Assembly: GCF_001570805.1 (NCBI RefSeq)
Contig: NZ_BCSJ01000017.1
Location: 62,001 to 126,000, forward strand
Source: Brevibacterium epidermidis NBRC 14811
GTDB taxonomy: Bacteria > Actinomycetota > Actinomycetes > Actinomycetales > Brevibacteriaceae
Length of the DNA: 64,000 bases
Direction: 5' to 3'
Below are positions 25,840-35,859 of this stretch, in pieces. Made by a program: the position numbers and the translations under genes. The stretch's first letter is position 1, and each line of letters begins with the position of its first letter. The notes below the pieces were generated by a model. It searched no databases, was not told the DNA's origin, and saw only the letters and a list, made by a program, of their open reading frames with translations.

Positions 25840-26579
25840 CCGCCCTCATCGACCACCCGCCCGAAGCCCGAACCTCACGACCGAAGAGCCGCATCCTCGG
25901 CGTCGTCCGCCTGCAGTTCACGAACCGGCAGACCTTCATCTGGATGCCCCTCCTGATCCTCACCGGCGCATGGCTCATCACTCTCATCATCCACTGGATC
26001 ATCGCCTCTGCGGGCGTGGACGGTCCGATGTACAGCGGAAGTTCACAGGCACCGCTGTGGTACTTCGCCATCGTCGGAGCCCAAGCGGTGAACCTCACCT
26101 TCTACTTCTCGCAAGCCATGAGCCTCACCCGCAGGGAGTTCTGCCTCGGCTCCTTCCTGGCCGCCGCGATCAGCGCCGTGGGCATGTCCGCCGTCTTCGT
26201 CGTCATGGGGTTCATCGAGCAAGCCACCGACGGCTACGGCATGAACGGCTATGTCTCCTACCTGCCATGGGTGTGGGAACACGGACCGCTCGGCGCAGGA
26301 TTCGTCTACTTCGTGCTCACGATCCTGTGCTACATCCTCGGCTTCTGGTTTGCGATCGTCTATAAACGCTTCGGCACGCTCATCCTCACGAGCTCCCTCA
26401 TCGCCATCGCCCTGGCGCTGCTGGCCGGCGCCGCATGGGTCAACGTCAATCAAGCCTGGCCCGAGGTCTGGGCGGCACTCGTCGATGCGCAGGCGGTCGG
26501 ACTGGCCCTGTGGGCACTGGGACTGAGCGCAGTCTTCGCCCTCGGCTCGTACCTCACCGTGCGTCGCCTGACGACATAG
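25836..26579 (+). CDS. ABC transporter permease
   Basis: A 247-residue membrane protein with six hydrophobic segments, starting about 30 residues in (FTNRQTFIWMPLLILTGAWLITLII region). It contains the FFxQAMSLTRREF-like loop (FYFSQAMSLTRREFCLGSF) common to ABC-2-type permeases after helix 2. It is translationally coupled to the ATPase by a 4-nt overlap. The stop codon is followed at once by a copy of the over-represented 14-mer (26581-26594). Confidence 0.88.
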   Translation: MTALIDHPPEARTSRPKSRILGVVRLQFTNRQTFIWMPLLILTGAWLITLIIHWIIASAGVDGPMYSGSSQAPLWYFAIVGAQAVNLTFYFSQAMSLTRREFCLGSFLAAAISAVGMSAVFVVMGFIEQATDGYGMNGYVSYLPWVWEHGPLGAGFVYFVLTILCYILGFWFAIVYKRFGTLILTSSLIAIALALLAGAAWVNVNQAWPEVWAALVDAQAVGLALWALGLSAVFALGSYLTVRRLTT

Positions 26580-26610
26580 ACCTCGCCGAGGCGGTCCCGC
26601 GGTCCGCGGT

Positions 26611-27678
26611 TCAGCTGAGCAGGGCCAGCACTCCCCCGGCAAGCACCGCGGCCACGGCCACGGCCGTGCCCATCGCGGCCGTCGACTTCCACCCCATGGC
26701 CTTCCCGACCATGACCATCGAGGGGATACTCAGCGCCGGCAGGGCGATGAGCAGAGCACCTGTGACACCGGCTCCGACGCCGAGAGGCACGAGGGTGAGG
26801 ATGATCGGGATCTCTCCGCCGGTGGGGATGACCAGCAGGGTCGCGGCGACCGCCACGATGAGGACGGCACCGGCTCCCAACTGGGCTTCGAGTCCGAAGA
26901 CCCCGGTCAGCCACGGTGCAATGAGTCCGATGACGAACACGAGCGCAAGGTGTTCGGGAACGAGGATGAGGGTGAACCTGGCCAAGGACCGCAGATAGCG
27001 CACGGGCAGAGTCAGCAGATTCGCCGAGGCGGCCCCGGACTCGGGTGCCGCATCGGCGGGACCGCTCACCCACCGTCCGATGAGAGCAGCGGCGCCAACG
27101 GCGATGAGCAGCGCGAAGACGATGCGCACCGCCATGTACTGCCACGGCAGGACGAGAGCCAGAAAGATGAGGACCGCGGGGTTGAGCATCGGATTGCCCA
27201 CCCAGTAGGCCAGAGCGGCAGAACGGCGCACACCCGAATCCCGCAGCCCCGCGGCCACCGGGGCCGCACAGCAGGTGCACATCATCGACGGCATCGACAG
27301 CGCCGCCCCGACGAGGGACTGGCCGGTGTGGCTGCGCCGGTTGAGCAGCCTCAGCAGCCAGTCACGCGGCACCAGGGCATCGACGGCCGCCGCGACGAGC
27401 AGCGCCACGAGCAGCGCTTTCCACACGGCGGTGAAGTACACAAGTGTGAAGTCCCACGCGCCCGAGAACGACACCGTCTCCCCTGCGGCGTCGAAGAGAG
27501 GAGCACCGTCCCACAGCGAGGTCTTGCTCAGCGTCCATGCCTTGTCCCAGTACGGCAGCCATTTCGACCAGCTCAGGCCCACCACGAGCAGCAGTGCGAG
27601 CACACCCAGCCCGATCCAATCGGCGGCACCGAGCCTCTGTGGAGTCCTCACCGGTGCCGAAGCCTGGGTGTGCGTCAT
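26611..27678 (-). CDS. DUF318/YraQ-type permease
   Basis: A 355-residue protein with about nine membrane helices; ATG at 27678 with AAAGGA upstream. Characteristic of the family are DALVPRDWLLRLL, GAALSMPSMMCTCCAAPVAAGLR with its Cys cluster, YWVGNPMLNPAVL, and a repeated second half ending VGKAMGWKSTAAMGT. Relatives export arsenic or thiolated species, or are uncharacterised. No arsR or thioredoxin gene is next to it. The paired cysteines suggest metal or thiol chemistry at the membrane (inference). Confidence 0.85.
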   Translation of the reverse strand: MTHTQASAPVRTPQRLGAADWIGLGVLALLLVVGLSWSKWLPYWDKAWTLSKTSLWDGAPLFDAAGETVSFSGAWDFTLVYFTAVWKALLVALLVAAAVDALVPRDWLLRLLNRRSHTGQSLVGAALSMPSMMCTCCAAPVAAGLRDSGVRRSAALAYWVGNPMLNPAVLIFLALVLPWQYMAVRIVFALLIAVGAAALIGRWVSGPADAAPESGAASANLLTLPVRYLRSLARFTLILVPEHLALVFVIGLIAPWLTGVFGLEAQLGAGAVLIVAVAATLLVIPTGGEIPIILTLVPLGVGAGVTGALLIALPALSIPSMVMVGKAMGWKSTAAMGTAVAVAAVLAGGVLALLS

Positions 27679-27747
27679 CGCGGTAGGTCCTTTGCGCTCA
27701 TGCCGAAACGGCGGTGAATCAGGAGAGAGATGGCAGAGGGAACGAGA

Positions 27748-28860
27748 TCAGGAGCTGCGGGAGACGACGGAATCGGCGAAGGCGAACAGCGCCTCCTTCA
27801 CCCGGCCGTCGGGCAGCGGTGCCAACGCGGCCTTGGACTCCTCGGCCCAGCGGGCCGCCTCGGTGCGGGCCCGCTCGGTCACGGGATGGGCGGCCAGTGC
27901 TGCACGCGCAGCTTCCAGGGCCTCATCGGAATCGAGGTCGGCGTCGAGCAGTCGGACCACCTCGGCGGCGGACTCATCACCCTCAGCCGCGGCGGCGCGC
28001 ACATAGAGCACGGGCAGGGTGGGAACGCGTTCGCGCAGATCCGTGCCCGGAGTCTTCCCTGACTCCGATGATGTCGTGGTCAGATCGATGATGTCGTCGG
28101 CGAGCTGGAAGGCCACACCGACGCGTTCGCCGAAGACCCGGACGGGTTCGGCCAGCGCCGAATCGGCTCCCGAGAACATGACGCCGAAGCGCGCCGAGGT
28201 CGCGATGAGCGAGCCGGTCTTGTCGGCGAGCACCTGAATGTAGTGTTCGATCTCGTCGGCACCCGCGGGAGGGCCCGCGAACTCGTTGAGCTGACCGAGG
28301 ACGAGTCGTTCGAAGGTCTCGGCCTGGATGCGCACGGCCTCGGGGCCGAGCTTCGCGGTGACGCCGGAGGCCTTGGAGAACAGCAGATCTCCGGTGAGGA
28401 TCGCCACCGAGTTGCCCCACACCTCATGAGCGGCCTTGGCTCCGCGGCGCACGGGAGCATCGTCCATGACGTCGTCGTGGTACAGCGAGGCGAGGTGGAT
28501 GAGTTCGACGGCGACGGCCGCATCGATGATGTCGTCGTTGTCCGCATCGCCAAGGCGGGCGGTGAGCAGCACGAGGTTGGGGCGGGCGCGTTTTCCGCCG
28601 GCGGCCAGCAGGTGCTTCGAGGTCTCGTCCGGCAGTCTCCGCGTCTGTTCGGTGACCTCGTAGAGACGAGCCTCCACGGTTTCCAACTGAGTCGAGATCT
28701 CTGCCGCGAGCTGGGCGTCGTCACCGGTGAAGGTGGCCGGAGAGGCTGGGTGGCTCATGTCCTCGTCATTCGTCGTAGTCGGTGTCGGCATGCCGTTGTC
28801 CTCGTCCTTGCGCTCAGAATTCTTCACTGTGGTCTCAGCGTCTTCCGTTCGCTCAGACAT
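27748..28860 (-). CDS. Long-chain polyprenyl diphosphate synthase
   Basis: 370 residues. After a ~50-residue charged N-terminus come the isoprenyl synthase motifs: GGKRARPNLVLL, the first Asp-rich motif DDVMD (within LASLYHDDVMDDAPVRRG), GQLNEF, KTGSLIATSARFG, and the second Asp-rich motif DDIID. It condenses isopentenyl diphosphate units into the side chain of menaquinone, consistent with its place next to menJ- and menG-like genes. The motif upstream of the FARM lacks bulky aromatic pairs, fitting a long product. Translation may start at an internal ATG (near 28791 or 28758). It overlaps the next gene by 8 nt. Confidence 0.92.
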   Translation of the reverse strand: MSERTEDAETTVKNSERKDEDNGMPTPTTTNDEDMSHPASPATFTGDDAQLAAEISTQLETVEARLYEVTEQTRRLPDETSKHLLAAGGKRARPNLVLLTARLGDADNDDIIDAAVAVELIHLASLYHDDVMDDAPVRRGAKAAHEVWGNSVAILTGDLLFSKASGVTAKLGPEAVRIQAETFERLVLGQLNEFAGPPAGADEIEHYIQVLADKTGSLIATSARFGVMFSGADSALAEPVRVFGERVGVAFQLADDIIDLTTTSSESGKTPGTDLRERVPTLPVLYVRAAAAEGDESAAEVVRLLDADLDSDEALEAARAALAAHPVTERARTEAARWAEESKAALAPLPDGRVKEALFAFADSVVSRSS

Positions 28861-30160
28861 TGCTGGTGGCCGGGACGATTCGGGTCAGGGCCGAAATGAT
28901 CCTGTCGATGAGATCGGCCTCGGAGACCTTCGGGTCGCGGTAGAGGTTCGCCAACAATTTGACGACGAACTCCATCACAACGTCAACACCCATACCGTAC
29001 TTGATTCCGAACTGCATGAGCGCAGGATGGCCGATGATCGAGGCGAAAACGCGACCCAGGGTGAAGTAGCCGCCCAGGGAGTCTCCGAGCAGAGCCGGGT
29101 ACTCCTCCAAGCGACGACGCATCACGGCCTGCGGGTAGCGCGAATAGGTGGAGATCACTTCGGCGGCGATACGCCCGGATTCCAGCGCATAGTCGATGCC
29201 CTCGCCGTTGAACGGATTGACCATTCCGCCGGAGTCGCCGACGAGAAGCAGACCGCGGTGGAAGTGCGGTGTGCGGTTGAAGGCCATCGGCAGAGCCGCG
29301 GATTTGATCGGACCCAGAGAGGTGGTCTCGTCGATGCCCCACTCATGGCCCATATCAGCGATCCACTGGTTCATCATTCCGCGCAGATCCACGGACTTGA
29401 ACTGGGGTGAGGAGTCGAGCAGCCCGGCACCGATATTCACAGTGCCGTCGCCGAGGGGGAAGATCCATCCGTATCCGGGCAGAGTCTCGGATTCCCCGGC
29501 CGCATTCGTCGACCGCATCTCCACCCAGGATTCGATGTAGTCATCGGCGTGCCGCGGCGTCGTGTGATAGGCGCGGGCGGCGATGCCCATCGGACGATCG
29601 TCGCGCTTCTCCAAGCCCATGGCCACGGCCAGGCGGGAGGAGACTCCGTCGGCCGCGATGACGATCGGGGCCTTGAAATGAGCTTCGGGTCCCACTCGGC
29701 GGCCCCGGTAGTCGGTTCCGGAAGCATGGACGCCGCGGATCCACCCGTCGTCACCGACGTCCGGGGACATCGCGCGAACCTGCTCGAAGAGCCGGGCTCC
29801 GCTGCGTTGGGCGTGGCGGGCGAAGGCTTCGTCCATGCTCATGCGCGGACGAGTGACCCCGTAGTTCGGGGTGCCGTCGATCTCGGGCCAGTCGAGTTCG
29901 AGCCGGTGGCCGCCGCCGATGAGGCGCAGTCCCTTGTTCCTGTGCCAGCCGTCGGATTCCGGCAGCTCCATTCCCAGATAGCCAGCCTCCTTGACCGCGC
30001 GCGGGGTCAGGGCATCGCCGCAGATCTTGTCGCGCGGGAATCCGGACTTCTCCAGGATGATGACCTCGTGCCCGGCCTGGGCGAGGTAGGCACCGATCGC
30101 CGAGCCGGCCGGACCGGCACCGACGACGACGACTTCGGCATCGAACTCATTCATCGTCAA
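28853..30160 (-). CDS. menJ: Geranylgeranyl-reductase-family flavoprotein (MenJ-like)
   Basis: A 435-residue FAD protein: [19 protein letters not shown] at the N-terminus, [12 protein letters not shown], the DG motif region [12 protein letters not shown] (~165), and [23 protein letters not shown], which marks the GGR family. In mycobacteria MenJ saturates one prenyl double bond of menaquinone. Position between the prenyl synthase and menG strongly supports that role. Other members reduce archaeal or chlorophyll isoprenoids. It overlaps menG by 4 nt and the prenyl synthase by 8 nt. Confidence 0.87.
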   Translation of the reverse strand: MTMNEFDAEVVVVGAGPAGSAIGAYLAQAGHEVIILEKSGFPRDKICGDALTPRAVKEAGYLGMELPESDGWHRNKGLRLIGGGHRLELDWPEIDGTPNYGVTRPRMSMDEAFARHAQRSGARLFEQVRAMSPDVGDDGWIRGVHASGTDYRGRRVGPEAHFKAPIVIAADGVSSRLAVAMGLEKRDDRPMGIAARAYHTTPRHADDYIESWVEMRSTNAAGESETLPGYGWIFPLGDGTVNIGAGLLDSSPQFKSVDLRGMMNQWIADMGHEWGIDETTSLGPIKSAALPMAFNRTPHFHRGLLLVGDSGGMVNPFNGEGIDYALESGRIAAEVISTYSRYPQAVMRRRLEEYPALLGDSLGGYFTLGRVFASIIGHPALMQFGIKYGMGVDVVMEFVVKLLANLYRDPKVSEADLIDRIISALTRIVPATSNV

Positions 30161-30885
30161 GGCTGGGCCGGCTCCGTGGTGTCGTTCGCCTCGGCGGGCT
30201 TGAGGGCATGGTGGACGGCGACGATTCCGCCGGTGAGGTTGCGGTACTTGACCTGGTCGAACCCGGCGTCGAGGATCTGGTGGGCGAAGGCGTCCTGGTT
30301 CGGCCAGTCACGGATCGACTCGGCCAGATAGACGTAGGCTTCGGGGTTCGAGGACACGGCACGTGCCACGGCCGGCAGCGCCCTCATCAGGTATTCCTTG
30401 TAGACGAGGCTAAAGGCGTCGAGCGTCGGAGTGGAGAATTCGCAGATGACGAGGCGCCCACCGGGCTTGAGCACGCGCAGCATCTCGGTGAGCGCCAGAT
30501 CGACGTCGTGGACGTTGCGGATGCCGAAGGAGATCGTGACGACGTCGAAGCTCGAATCGGCGAAGGGCAGGTCCATCGCATCGGCGTAGATGAAGTCGAT
30601 CTGCGGGTGCCGACGGCGCCCCTCGGCGAGCATTCCGGTGGAGATGTCCCCGGCCACCACCTCGGCGCCGTGGTGGGTGAACGTCATCGACGAGGTGCCC
30701 GTGCCGGCGGCCAAGTCGAGCACGCGTTCGCCGGGCCCCGCGGCCACGGAATGGGCGACGGTGCGCCTCCAGGCGCGGGCGATTCCGAAGGTGAGGACGT
30801 CGTTCGTGAGGTCGTAGCGGGAGGCGACATCATCGAACATCGACGCGACGTCGGCGGGCTGTTTGTCCAGCTTGGCACGGTTCAT
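30157..30885 (-). CDS. menG: Demethylmenaquinone methyltransferase
   Basis: About 242 residues of the UbiE/MenG family, performing the last, SAM-dependent C-methylation of the quinone ring. Seen: [22 protein letters not shown]-type start, SAM-binding [37 protein letters not shown]-like block, and [17 protein letters not shown]. An ATG six bases upstream (30891) is equally possible; neither has a ribosome site. First gene of the menG-menJ-prenyl synthase operon, divergent from menF. Confidence 0.95.
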   Translation of the reverse strand: MNRAKLDKQPADVASMFDDVASRYDLTNDVLTFGIARAWRRTVAHSVAAGPGERVLDLAAGTGTSSMTFTHHGAEVVAGDISTGMLAEGRRRHPQIDFIYADAMDLPFADSSFDVVTISFGIRNVHDVDLALTEMLRVLKPGGRLVICEFSTPTLDAFSLVYKEYLMRALPAVARAVSSNPEAYVYLAESIRDWPNQDAFAHQILDAGFDQVKYRNLTGGIVAVHHALKPAEANDTTEPAQP

Positions 30886-30967
30886 GACCATATTCTCTCA
30901 ACACCTCATCCGAGAGGGCGAATCCGGATCCCTGGCACTCACGATCCTCGTCTAGAATCGAGGCGAC

Positions 30968-32338
30968 ATGACTACGACTTTCGGCATTTCCGACATCCTC
31001 TCCGCCCCTCCGCGCCTGCATGTGCGGTCCCGTTTCGTCGACGACGTCGATCCCGGGCCCGGCTTCCCCTTCGAATCCGGTCTGCCCACGACAGTGGAGC
31101 AGACGCTCGAGCTGCTGCCGACCGATGGCTTCTCCTGCTGGGTCCGTGACACCTCCGGTCTCATCGGCTTCGGCCGCACCCTGCGCATCCGAGCGCGCGG
31201 GCCCGAGCGGTTCACTGAGCTCTCCGATGCGTGGAAGGCCATCACCGAGGTGGCCGAGGTCGAAGATGAGGTCGATCTGCTCGGATCCGGGCTCGTGTGC
31301 TTCGCCACGGTCGCGTATTCGGGCGAATCCGCGGTCGATTCGATCATCCACGTCCCCGAGTTCGTCCTCGGTCGCCGCGGTGGCCGCGTGTGGCTGAGCT
31401 CGATCTCGACAGCCGAGGTGCCTCCCCTGCCGCCGATCCTCCAGGCAGAACCTCTGCAGCGCGTGCAGACGGCCCGCGCCGAGGTCGGGGATCTCGGTCC
31501 GGAGAAGTGGTCGCGGCTCGTCGAGCAGGTCGCTGACATGCTCACCCCGATCGACACCTCGGCGGAGGTGGATGCGTTCTCTGATGATCCGACTCTGCGC
31601 AAGATCGTCCTCGCCCGCGACGAGGTCGTCACCACCGATGAGGACATCGACGTGCGTGCGGTGCTCGGTGCGCTCAACCGCAGCTACCCGAGCTGCTGGA
31701 CCTTCGACATCGCCGGTCTCATCGGGTCGACTCCGGAGCTGCTCATCGGGGTCGAGGACAACAAGGTGACCTCACGGGTGCTGGCCGGGACCTACCGGGT
31801 GGAGAAGAACCCGATGGAGGAGATGCCGGCGGCACGGAAGCTGCTGAGCGCCCACAAGGACAGCACCGAGCATGCCTTCGCCATCGCCTCGCTGCAGCGC
31901 AGTCTGGGTTCGGTCTCCGAGGATGTCACCGTCGATGAGCGCCCCCACCTGCTGCCGCTGGCCAATGTCATCCATTCGGCGTCGGACGCGCAGGCGACCC
32001 TGGCCGCCGATTCCGACCTCAATGCCCTCGATGTCGCCGCTGCCGTCCACCCGACGGCCGCCGTCGGCGGGTACCCGCAGGCGAGCGCAGTGGCGCATGT
32101 CGATGAGCTCGAACCCCTCGACCGTGGCCGCTACTCCGGTCCCGTCGGGTGGATGGACGGACGCGGCAACGGCCAGTTCGGCATCGCCCTGCGCTGCGGT
32201 CAGCTCGAGGACCGCAACCGGATCCGGCTGTTCGCCGGGGCCGGGATCATGCCCGATTCGGATCCCGCCACCGAGGTGGCCGAGACGAATGCGAAGCTCG
32301 CTCCGATGCGTCGGGCGCTCGGTCTCGACCGCGACTGA
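30968..32338 (+). CDS. menF: Isochorismate synthase
   Basis: A 456-residue chorismate-utilising enzyme that converts chorismate to isochorismate, the first step of menaquinone synthesis. The C-terminal half has the family landmarks: FDIAGLIGSTPELLIGVEDN, VLAGTYRVEKN, VHPTAAVGGYP, RGRYSGPVGW and IRLFAGAGIMPDSDPATEVAET-like end with the Mg-binding Glu. No dedicated siderophore genes are near, and menD is next to it on the other strand, so MenF is preferred over EntC. TAGAAT lies 9 nt upstream of the ATG, giving a very short or no leader. Confidence 0.93.
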   Translation: MTTTFGISDILSAPPRLHVRSRFVDDVDPGPGFPFESGLPTTVEQTLELLPTDGFSCWVRDTSGLIGFGRTLRIRARGPERFTELSDAWKAITEVAEVEDEVDLLGSGLVCFATVAYSGESAVDSIIHVPEFVLGRRGGRVWLSSISTAEVPPLPPILQAEPLQRVQTARAEVGDLGPEKWSRLVEQVADMLTPIDTSAEVDAFSDDPTLRKIVLARDEVVTTDEDIDVRAVLGALNRSYPSCWTFDIAGLIGSTPELLIGVEDNKVTSRVLAGTYRVEKNPMEEMPAARKLLSAHKDSTEHAFAIASLQRSLGSVSEDVTVDERPHLLPLANVIHSASDAQATLAADSDLNALDVAAAVHPTAAVGGYPQASAVAHVDELEPLDRGRYSGPVGWMDGRGNGQFGIALRCGQLEDRNRIRLFAGAGIMPDSDPATEVAETNAKLAPMRRALGLDRD

Positions 32339-32395
32339 CTTTTCGCGCTCACTGCACCTCCCCTGCTGTCGGAAGACCGGTGAAAGTTCCGTCGC

Positions 32396-34231
32396 CTAGT
32401 GCGGTGCCGTCACCTCGATGATGCGACGGGCACCGGCGTCTCGCTGTCCGTCGATGCGGCCGAGAGCCTCTTCGAATTCCTCAACGCTGGTCACCTCAAC
32501 ATGATCCCATCCGTACCCTGCAGCGAGCTCGGCGAAGCCGCGGCCGTGCGGGACAGTGAAATAGCGCTCCAGGAATCCTTCGAGGTGGGCCTGCGAGTGT
32601 TCGAGTCCGGAGAAGATCGCTCCCCCGTCGTCGTTGAGCACGACGATCGTCACGTCACCGACCTCCTCGGCGTTCGGGGCGAGCAGTCCGCCGATGTCGT
32701 GGAGCATGGCGATATCGCCGATGAGCAGGACGACCGGCTCCCCCAACCCCAGAGACAGCCCTGTGGCGGTCGAGATCAGTCCGTCGATTCCCGCCAGACC
32801 TCTTGACGCGTGGATGCGAGCGCGGATGTCGGTGGCGTCGCTGAGGTAGCGAACCGAGTTCGAACTGGCGACGAAGAGGGTGATGTCCTGGGCAGCGAGG
32901 TGTTCGGTGATCTTTCGTGCCGTCGACTGGAATTCCCTCGCCGAGGCGGCTCCCGAGTGCTCGTCCGCGGCTCGTGCCGCGGGTCGTTCCGCAGACTGCT
33001 CTGCTCGTGCGGCTGCTACGAGGGATGTCCCGGCGTCGATCCATGCGCACACCCAGTCCGACCCGGAGGCGGGGACGCCCTGTGCCTCGTCCACCGCCGT
33101 CACATCGTCGGCAGGGGTTCTCGCTACAGTGACGGTCAGATCAAGCGCATCGATGTTGTCGGGGACGTGCTGTACGTTCACCGTTTCGTCGGCGAGCAGT
33201 GCGGCGACGGGCCTGGTCAGGGTCGGTTTTCCATGGACGATGACGGTGCGGATCGGCTCTCGCAGCTCGGGGTGATCGCTGAGTACTCGGGCATGGGCGG
33301 GCACGACCGTCGTGAGTTCGACGGTGCCAGAGATTGAGGAGCCCGACAGACCGGCAGTGGTGCGGGCCAGCGCACTCGAGGGTTCGGCAAGCACGGGAAG
33401 ATGATGATCAGCGGCGAGTGCACTCAGAGATCCGGCCGAATACCCGCCGGCGTCTCCGGCGACGATGACCGTCCCTTCTGTGATAGTGACACCGACGGAT
33501 GCCCGCGAGCCGGTTCCCGCACCGCCGCGATCTGCTTCTCCGAAGCGAGGCCCGGTGCTTGAAGCGCCGGTCTCGGCACCACGATGCTCGACCCCGATTT
33601 CAGCCAACTCGCCGATCTCGTCCTTCCATGCGCCCAACTCCTCCGGGGTGGGAACCAAGGGCACGTCGAACTGCACATTGAACTGGACGGGGCCTGCCAC
33701 CTCGGCGAGGGTTCCATCACTCTGCCCCAACGCCGTGGCCACGGCGTCTGACACCGATCGGGCGACCGCCTCGGCGGTATCACCGGCAGGGATATCGAAG
33801 CGGGCACGAACGTCGCTGAGCACCTGCGACTGGTCGTCGATGGTCTGGTTGGCCCCCGTGCCGCGCAGCCGGGCGGGGCGGTCCGCGGTGAGCGCGAGCA
33901 CCGGCAGGTGTCCGTACGAAGCTTCGAGGACGGCCGGGTGGAGATTGGCCACGGCCGATCCGGACGTCGTCACGACCGCCACGGCGGAGTCACTGCCGCG
34001 GGCACGCAGGCCGCGGGCCAGGCCGAGGGCGAGGAAGGCGGCATCACGCTCATCGACGCGCACATGAGTGCGGATGAGTCCCGCCTCGGCGAGGGGAGCC
34101 AGGGCATAGACCAAGGGAGCCGACCGCGAACCGGGGGCGAAGACGACATCACTGACCCCGGCATGGACCAGGCTTCGGGCAATCTGCTGCGCCACCGCGC
34201 TCGAATTCGACATCACCTGATATTCAACCAC
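32396..34231 (-). CDS. menD: SEPHCHC synthase (MenD)
   Basis: 611 residues; ThDP enzyme joining isochorismate and 2-oxoglutarate. Seen: FAPGSRSAPLVYAL and VDERDAAFLALGLA with the catalytic Glu, VVTTSGSAVANLHPAVLEA, TADRPARLRGTGANQTIDQ-like loop, and the ThDP/Mg motif LIGDIAMLHDIGG with VLNDDGGAIFSGL. Start may be the GTG at 34231 or the ATG at 34213. The middle domain (~210-330 and ~390-440) carries low-complexity Ala/Ser/Gly insertions, one containing the recurrent 14-mer. It converges with menF. Confidence 0.95.
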   Translation of the reverse strand: MVEYQVMSNSSAVAQQIARSLVHAGVSDVVFAPGSRSAPLVYALAPLAEAGLIRTHVRVDERDAAFLALGLARGLRARGSDSAVAVVTTSGSAVANLHPAVLEASYGHLPVLALTADRPARLRGTGANQTIDDQSQVLSDVRARFDIPAGDTAEAVARSVSDAVATALGQSDGTLAEVAGPVQFNVQFDVPLVPTPEELGAWKDEIGELAEIGVEHRGAETGASSTGPRFGEADRGGAGTGSRASVGVTITEGTVIVAGDAGGYSAGSLSALAADHHLPVLAEPSSALARTTAGLSGSSISGTVELTTVVPAHARVLSDHPELREPIRTVIVHGKPTLTRPVAALLADETVNVQHVPDNIDALDLTVTVARTPADDVTAVDEAQGVPASGSDWVCAWIDAGTSLVAAARAEQSAERPAARAADEHSGAASAREFQSTARKITEHLAAQDITLFVASSNSVRYLSDATDIRARIHASRGLAGIDGLISTATGLSLGLGEPVVLLIGDIAMLHDIGGLLAPNAEEVGDVTIVVLNDDGGAIFSGLEHSQAHLEGFLERYFTVPHGRGFAELAAGYGWDHVEVTSVEEFEEALGRIDGQRDAGARRIIEVTAPH

Positions 34232-34272
34232 CTGACCACCTGTGGTTCACCTCTGCCCTCTAACCTCGAAAA

Positions 34273-35844
34273 ATGCGCCGCTCGTTGATCATCGCGATGG
34301 GAGCACGGGCCATCCGCACTCTGACCGCGGCCCGCTCCCGGCGCGGACGCTATCCCGCTCGCGACCAGACCACGTCCTTCCTCGGGCCCGAACCCCGCGG
34401 AAAGGACGCCCGGACTTGGCATATCCGAGACAAACGGAAACTCTCGCCGAGGCTGCGCGAATTCTTCCTCTACTCCCCCGCACTCGGCCGCACCGTCGGC
34501 GTGCGGGTGCTGTTGCCGGGGATTCCCGCCGAGGTCAGCCCCGTCATCCACCTCTTCCACGGAGGCGGCGACGACTTCCGCTCATGGACGGATTTCGGTT
34601 CCGCCGAGGAGCTCACCCTCGATTCCCCGTACCTCGTCGTCATGCCCGACGGCGGAGCGGGAACGTATTCGCGCCTGGCCGTCGGCAGCGAGGTCCACGA
34701 CTGGCCGCGCTTCCACACCGAGGAGATCCCCGCCTTCCTCAAAGCGAACTTCTCCGTCGACTGGGCACCCGGCAGCCAGCTGTTGGCGGGGCTGTCGATG
34801 GGCGGCTACGGGGCGATGAAGTACGCGGCCTGGCATCCAGACAGGTACGGATCGGCCGCAGCGTTCTCCTCTCCTCTGGATCCGCTGTCGACGGTGCCGG
34901 CATTCGACATCATCGCGATGCGCGAAGGCGCGCGGTCGCTCAGCCTGTTCGGCGATCCCGGGCAGGACCGCAGCGAATGGCTGGCGAATTCGCCCTATGC
35001 TCTGGCCGAGAATCTCCGCGGCCTCGACCTGTGGTTCAGTGCCGGATCGGGCAGCCTCGAAGGGGCGAAGGACCGTGACCTGCTGGAGACGATGATCAGC
35101 TCCCAGGGCGAGCGCTTCTCCGCCCGTCTCAACGCCCTCGGCATCCGCCATTCCTGGTTTCCGCGCACCAGCGGTCTGCACAATTGGACGAGCTGGGAAC
35201 GGGAGCTCGGAGCCTGGCTGAAGACGCTCGCCAAACGGCGCGACTATGCGAGCTCGGATCGCGGACACACCGATCGCGTGGCCGACGGCGGAGAGTTCAC
35301 CTTCCTCACCGGTCATGCCCTCTTCGACATCCACGGGTGGAGGGTGGAGATCTCCCGTCGTCGCGCGCAGGTCGTGCGCTTCGACGCCGTCAGCGCCGCA
35401 GGCTTCTCCCTGAGCGGCACCGGCAGCTTCCGTGTCCGCACTCCCGGGCTCTTCGACCCCGGACGACGCTACGACATCAGCGTGTCCGGCCCCAGCGGAG
35501 ACAACGCCTACCAGCAGAAGGCGGACAAGAAGGGACGGCTGACCTTCACCGGTCGGTTGGCCGCGGCCATGCACGATCCGATCATCCCCGGCAAGCACAC
35601 CGCGCACTTCGCCACGCTGGGACAGGACGAGGTGACCACGGTCAGGATCGCCTCGGCGCCGGTCGGTTCGACAGCCGACCGCGGTCACGGTGCGGCGGCA
35701 ATCGACGGTGCTGCGGCGGTCGGCGGAGGACGGTCCACAGCCGATGTTCCAGATCCGTCACAGACAGAAACCGCAGGCGATCCCGCTGGCGTTTATATTG
35801 AGAGCGGTCGCGAATCGTCGGCCGCTGATTCTTCAGAACGCTGA
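34273..35844 (+). CDS. Esterase-family alpha/beta hydrolase with C-terminal beta domain
   Basis: 523 residues. Residues ~60-320 are an alpha/beta hydrolase of the esterase D/antigen 85 type: HLFHGGGDDFRSW (oxyanion loop), MPDGGAGTY, nucleophile elbow GLSMGGYGAMKYA (~175), and a C-terminal His near SGLHNWTSWERE. Residues ~330-450 form a separate beta-rich module, followed by a variable Ala/Gly/Ser tail. No convincing signal peptide, though the N-terminus is basic. TAACCT lies 6 nt before the ATG (leaderless). MenH is not otherwise seen in the locus, but this fold is closer to mycolyltransferase/esterase D than to MenH. Substrate unknown. Confidence 0.8.
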   Translation: MRRSLIIAMGARAIRTLTAARSRRGRYPARDQTTSFLGPEPRGKDARTWHIRDKRKLSPRLREFFLYSPALGRTVGVRVLLPGIPAEVSPVIHLFHGGGDDFRSWTDFGSAEELTLDSPYLVVMPDGGAGTYSRLAVGSEVHDWPRFHTEEIPAFLKANFSVDWAPGSQLLAGLSMGGYGAMKYAAWHPDRYGSAAAFSSPLDPLSTVPAFDIIAMREGARSLSLFGDPGQDRSEWLANSPYALAENLRGLDLWFSAGSGSLEGAKDRDLLETMISSQGERFSARLNALGIRHSWFPRTSGLHNWTSWERELGAWLKTLAKRRDYASSDRGHTDRVADGGEFTFLTGHALFDIHGWRVEISRRRAQVVRFDAVSAAGFSLSGTGSFRVRTPGLFDPGRRYDISVSGPSGDNAYQQKADKKGRLTFTGRLAAAMHDPIIPGKHTAHFATLGQDEVTTVRIASAPVGSTADRGHGAAAIDGAAAVGGGRSTADVPDPSQTETAGDPAGVYIESGRESSAADSSER

Positions 35845-35859
35845 CTCGAGAGGTCAACC

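Noticed and set aside
34273-35844. Calling the esterase MenH because of its position in the men cluster
   Set aside because: Its size, esterase D/antigen 85 motifs and extra beta domain do not match MenH; position alone is not enough.
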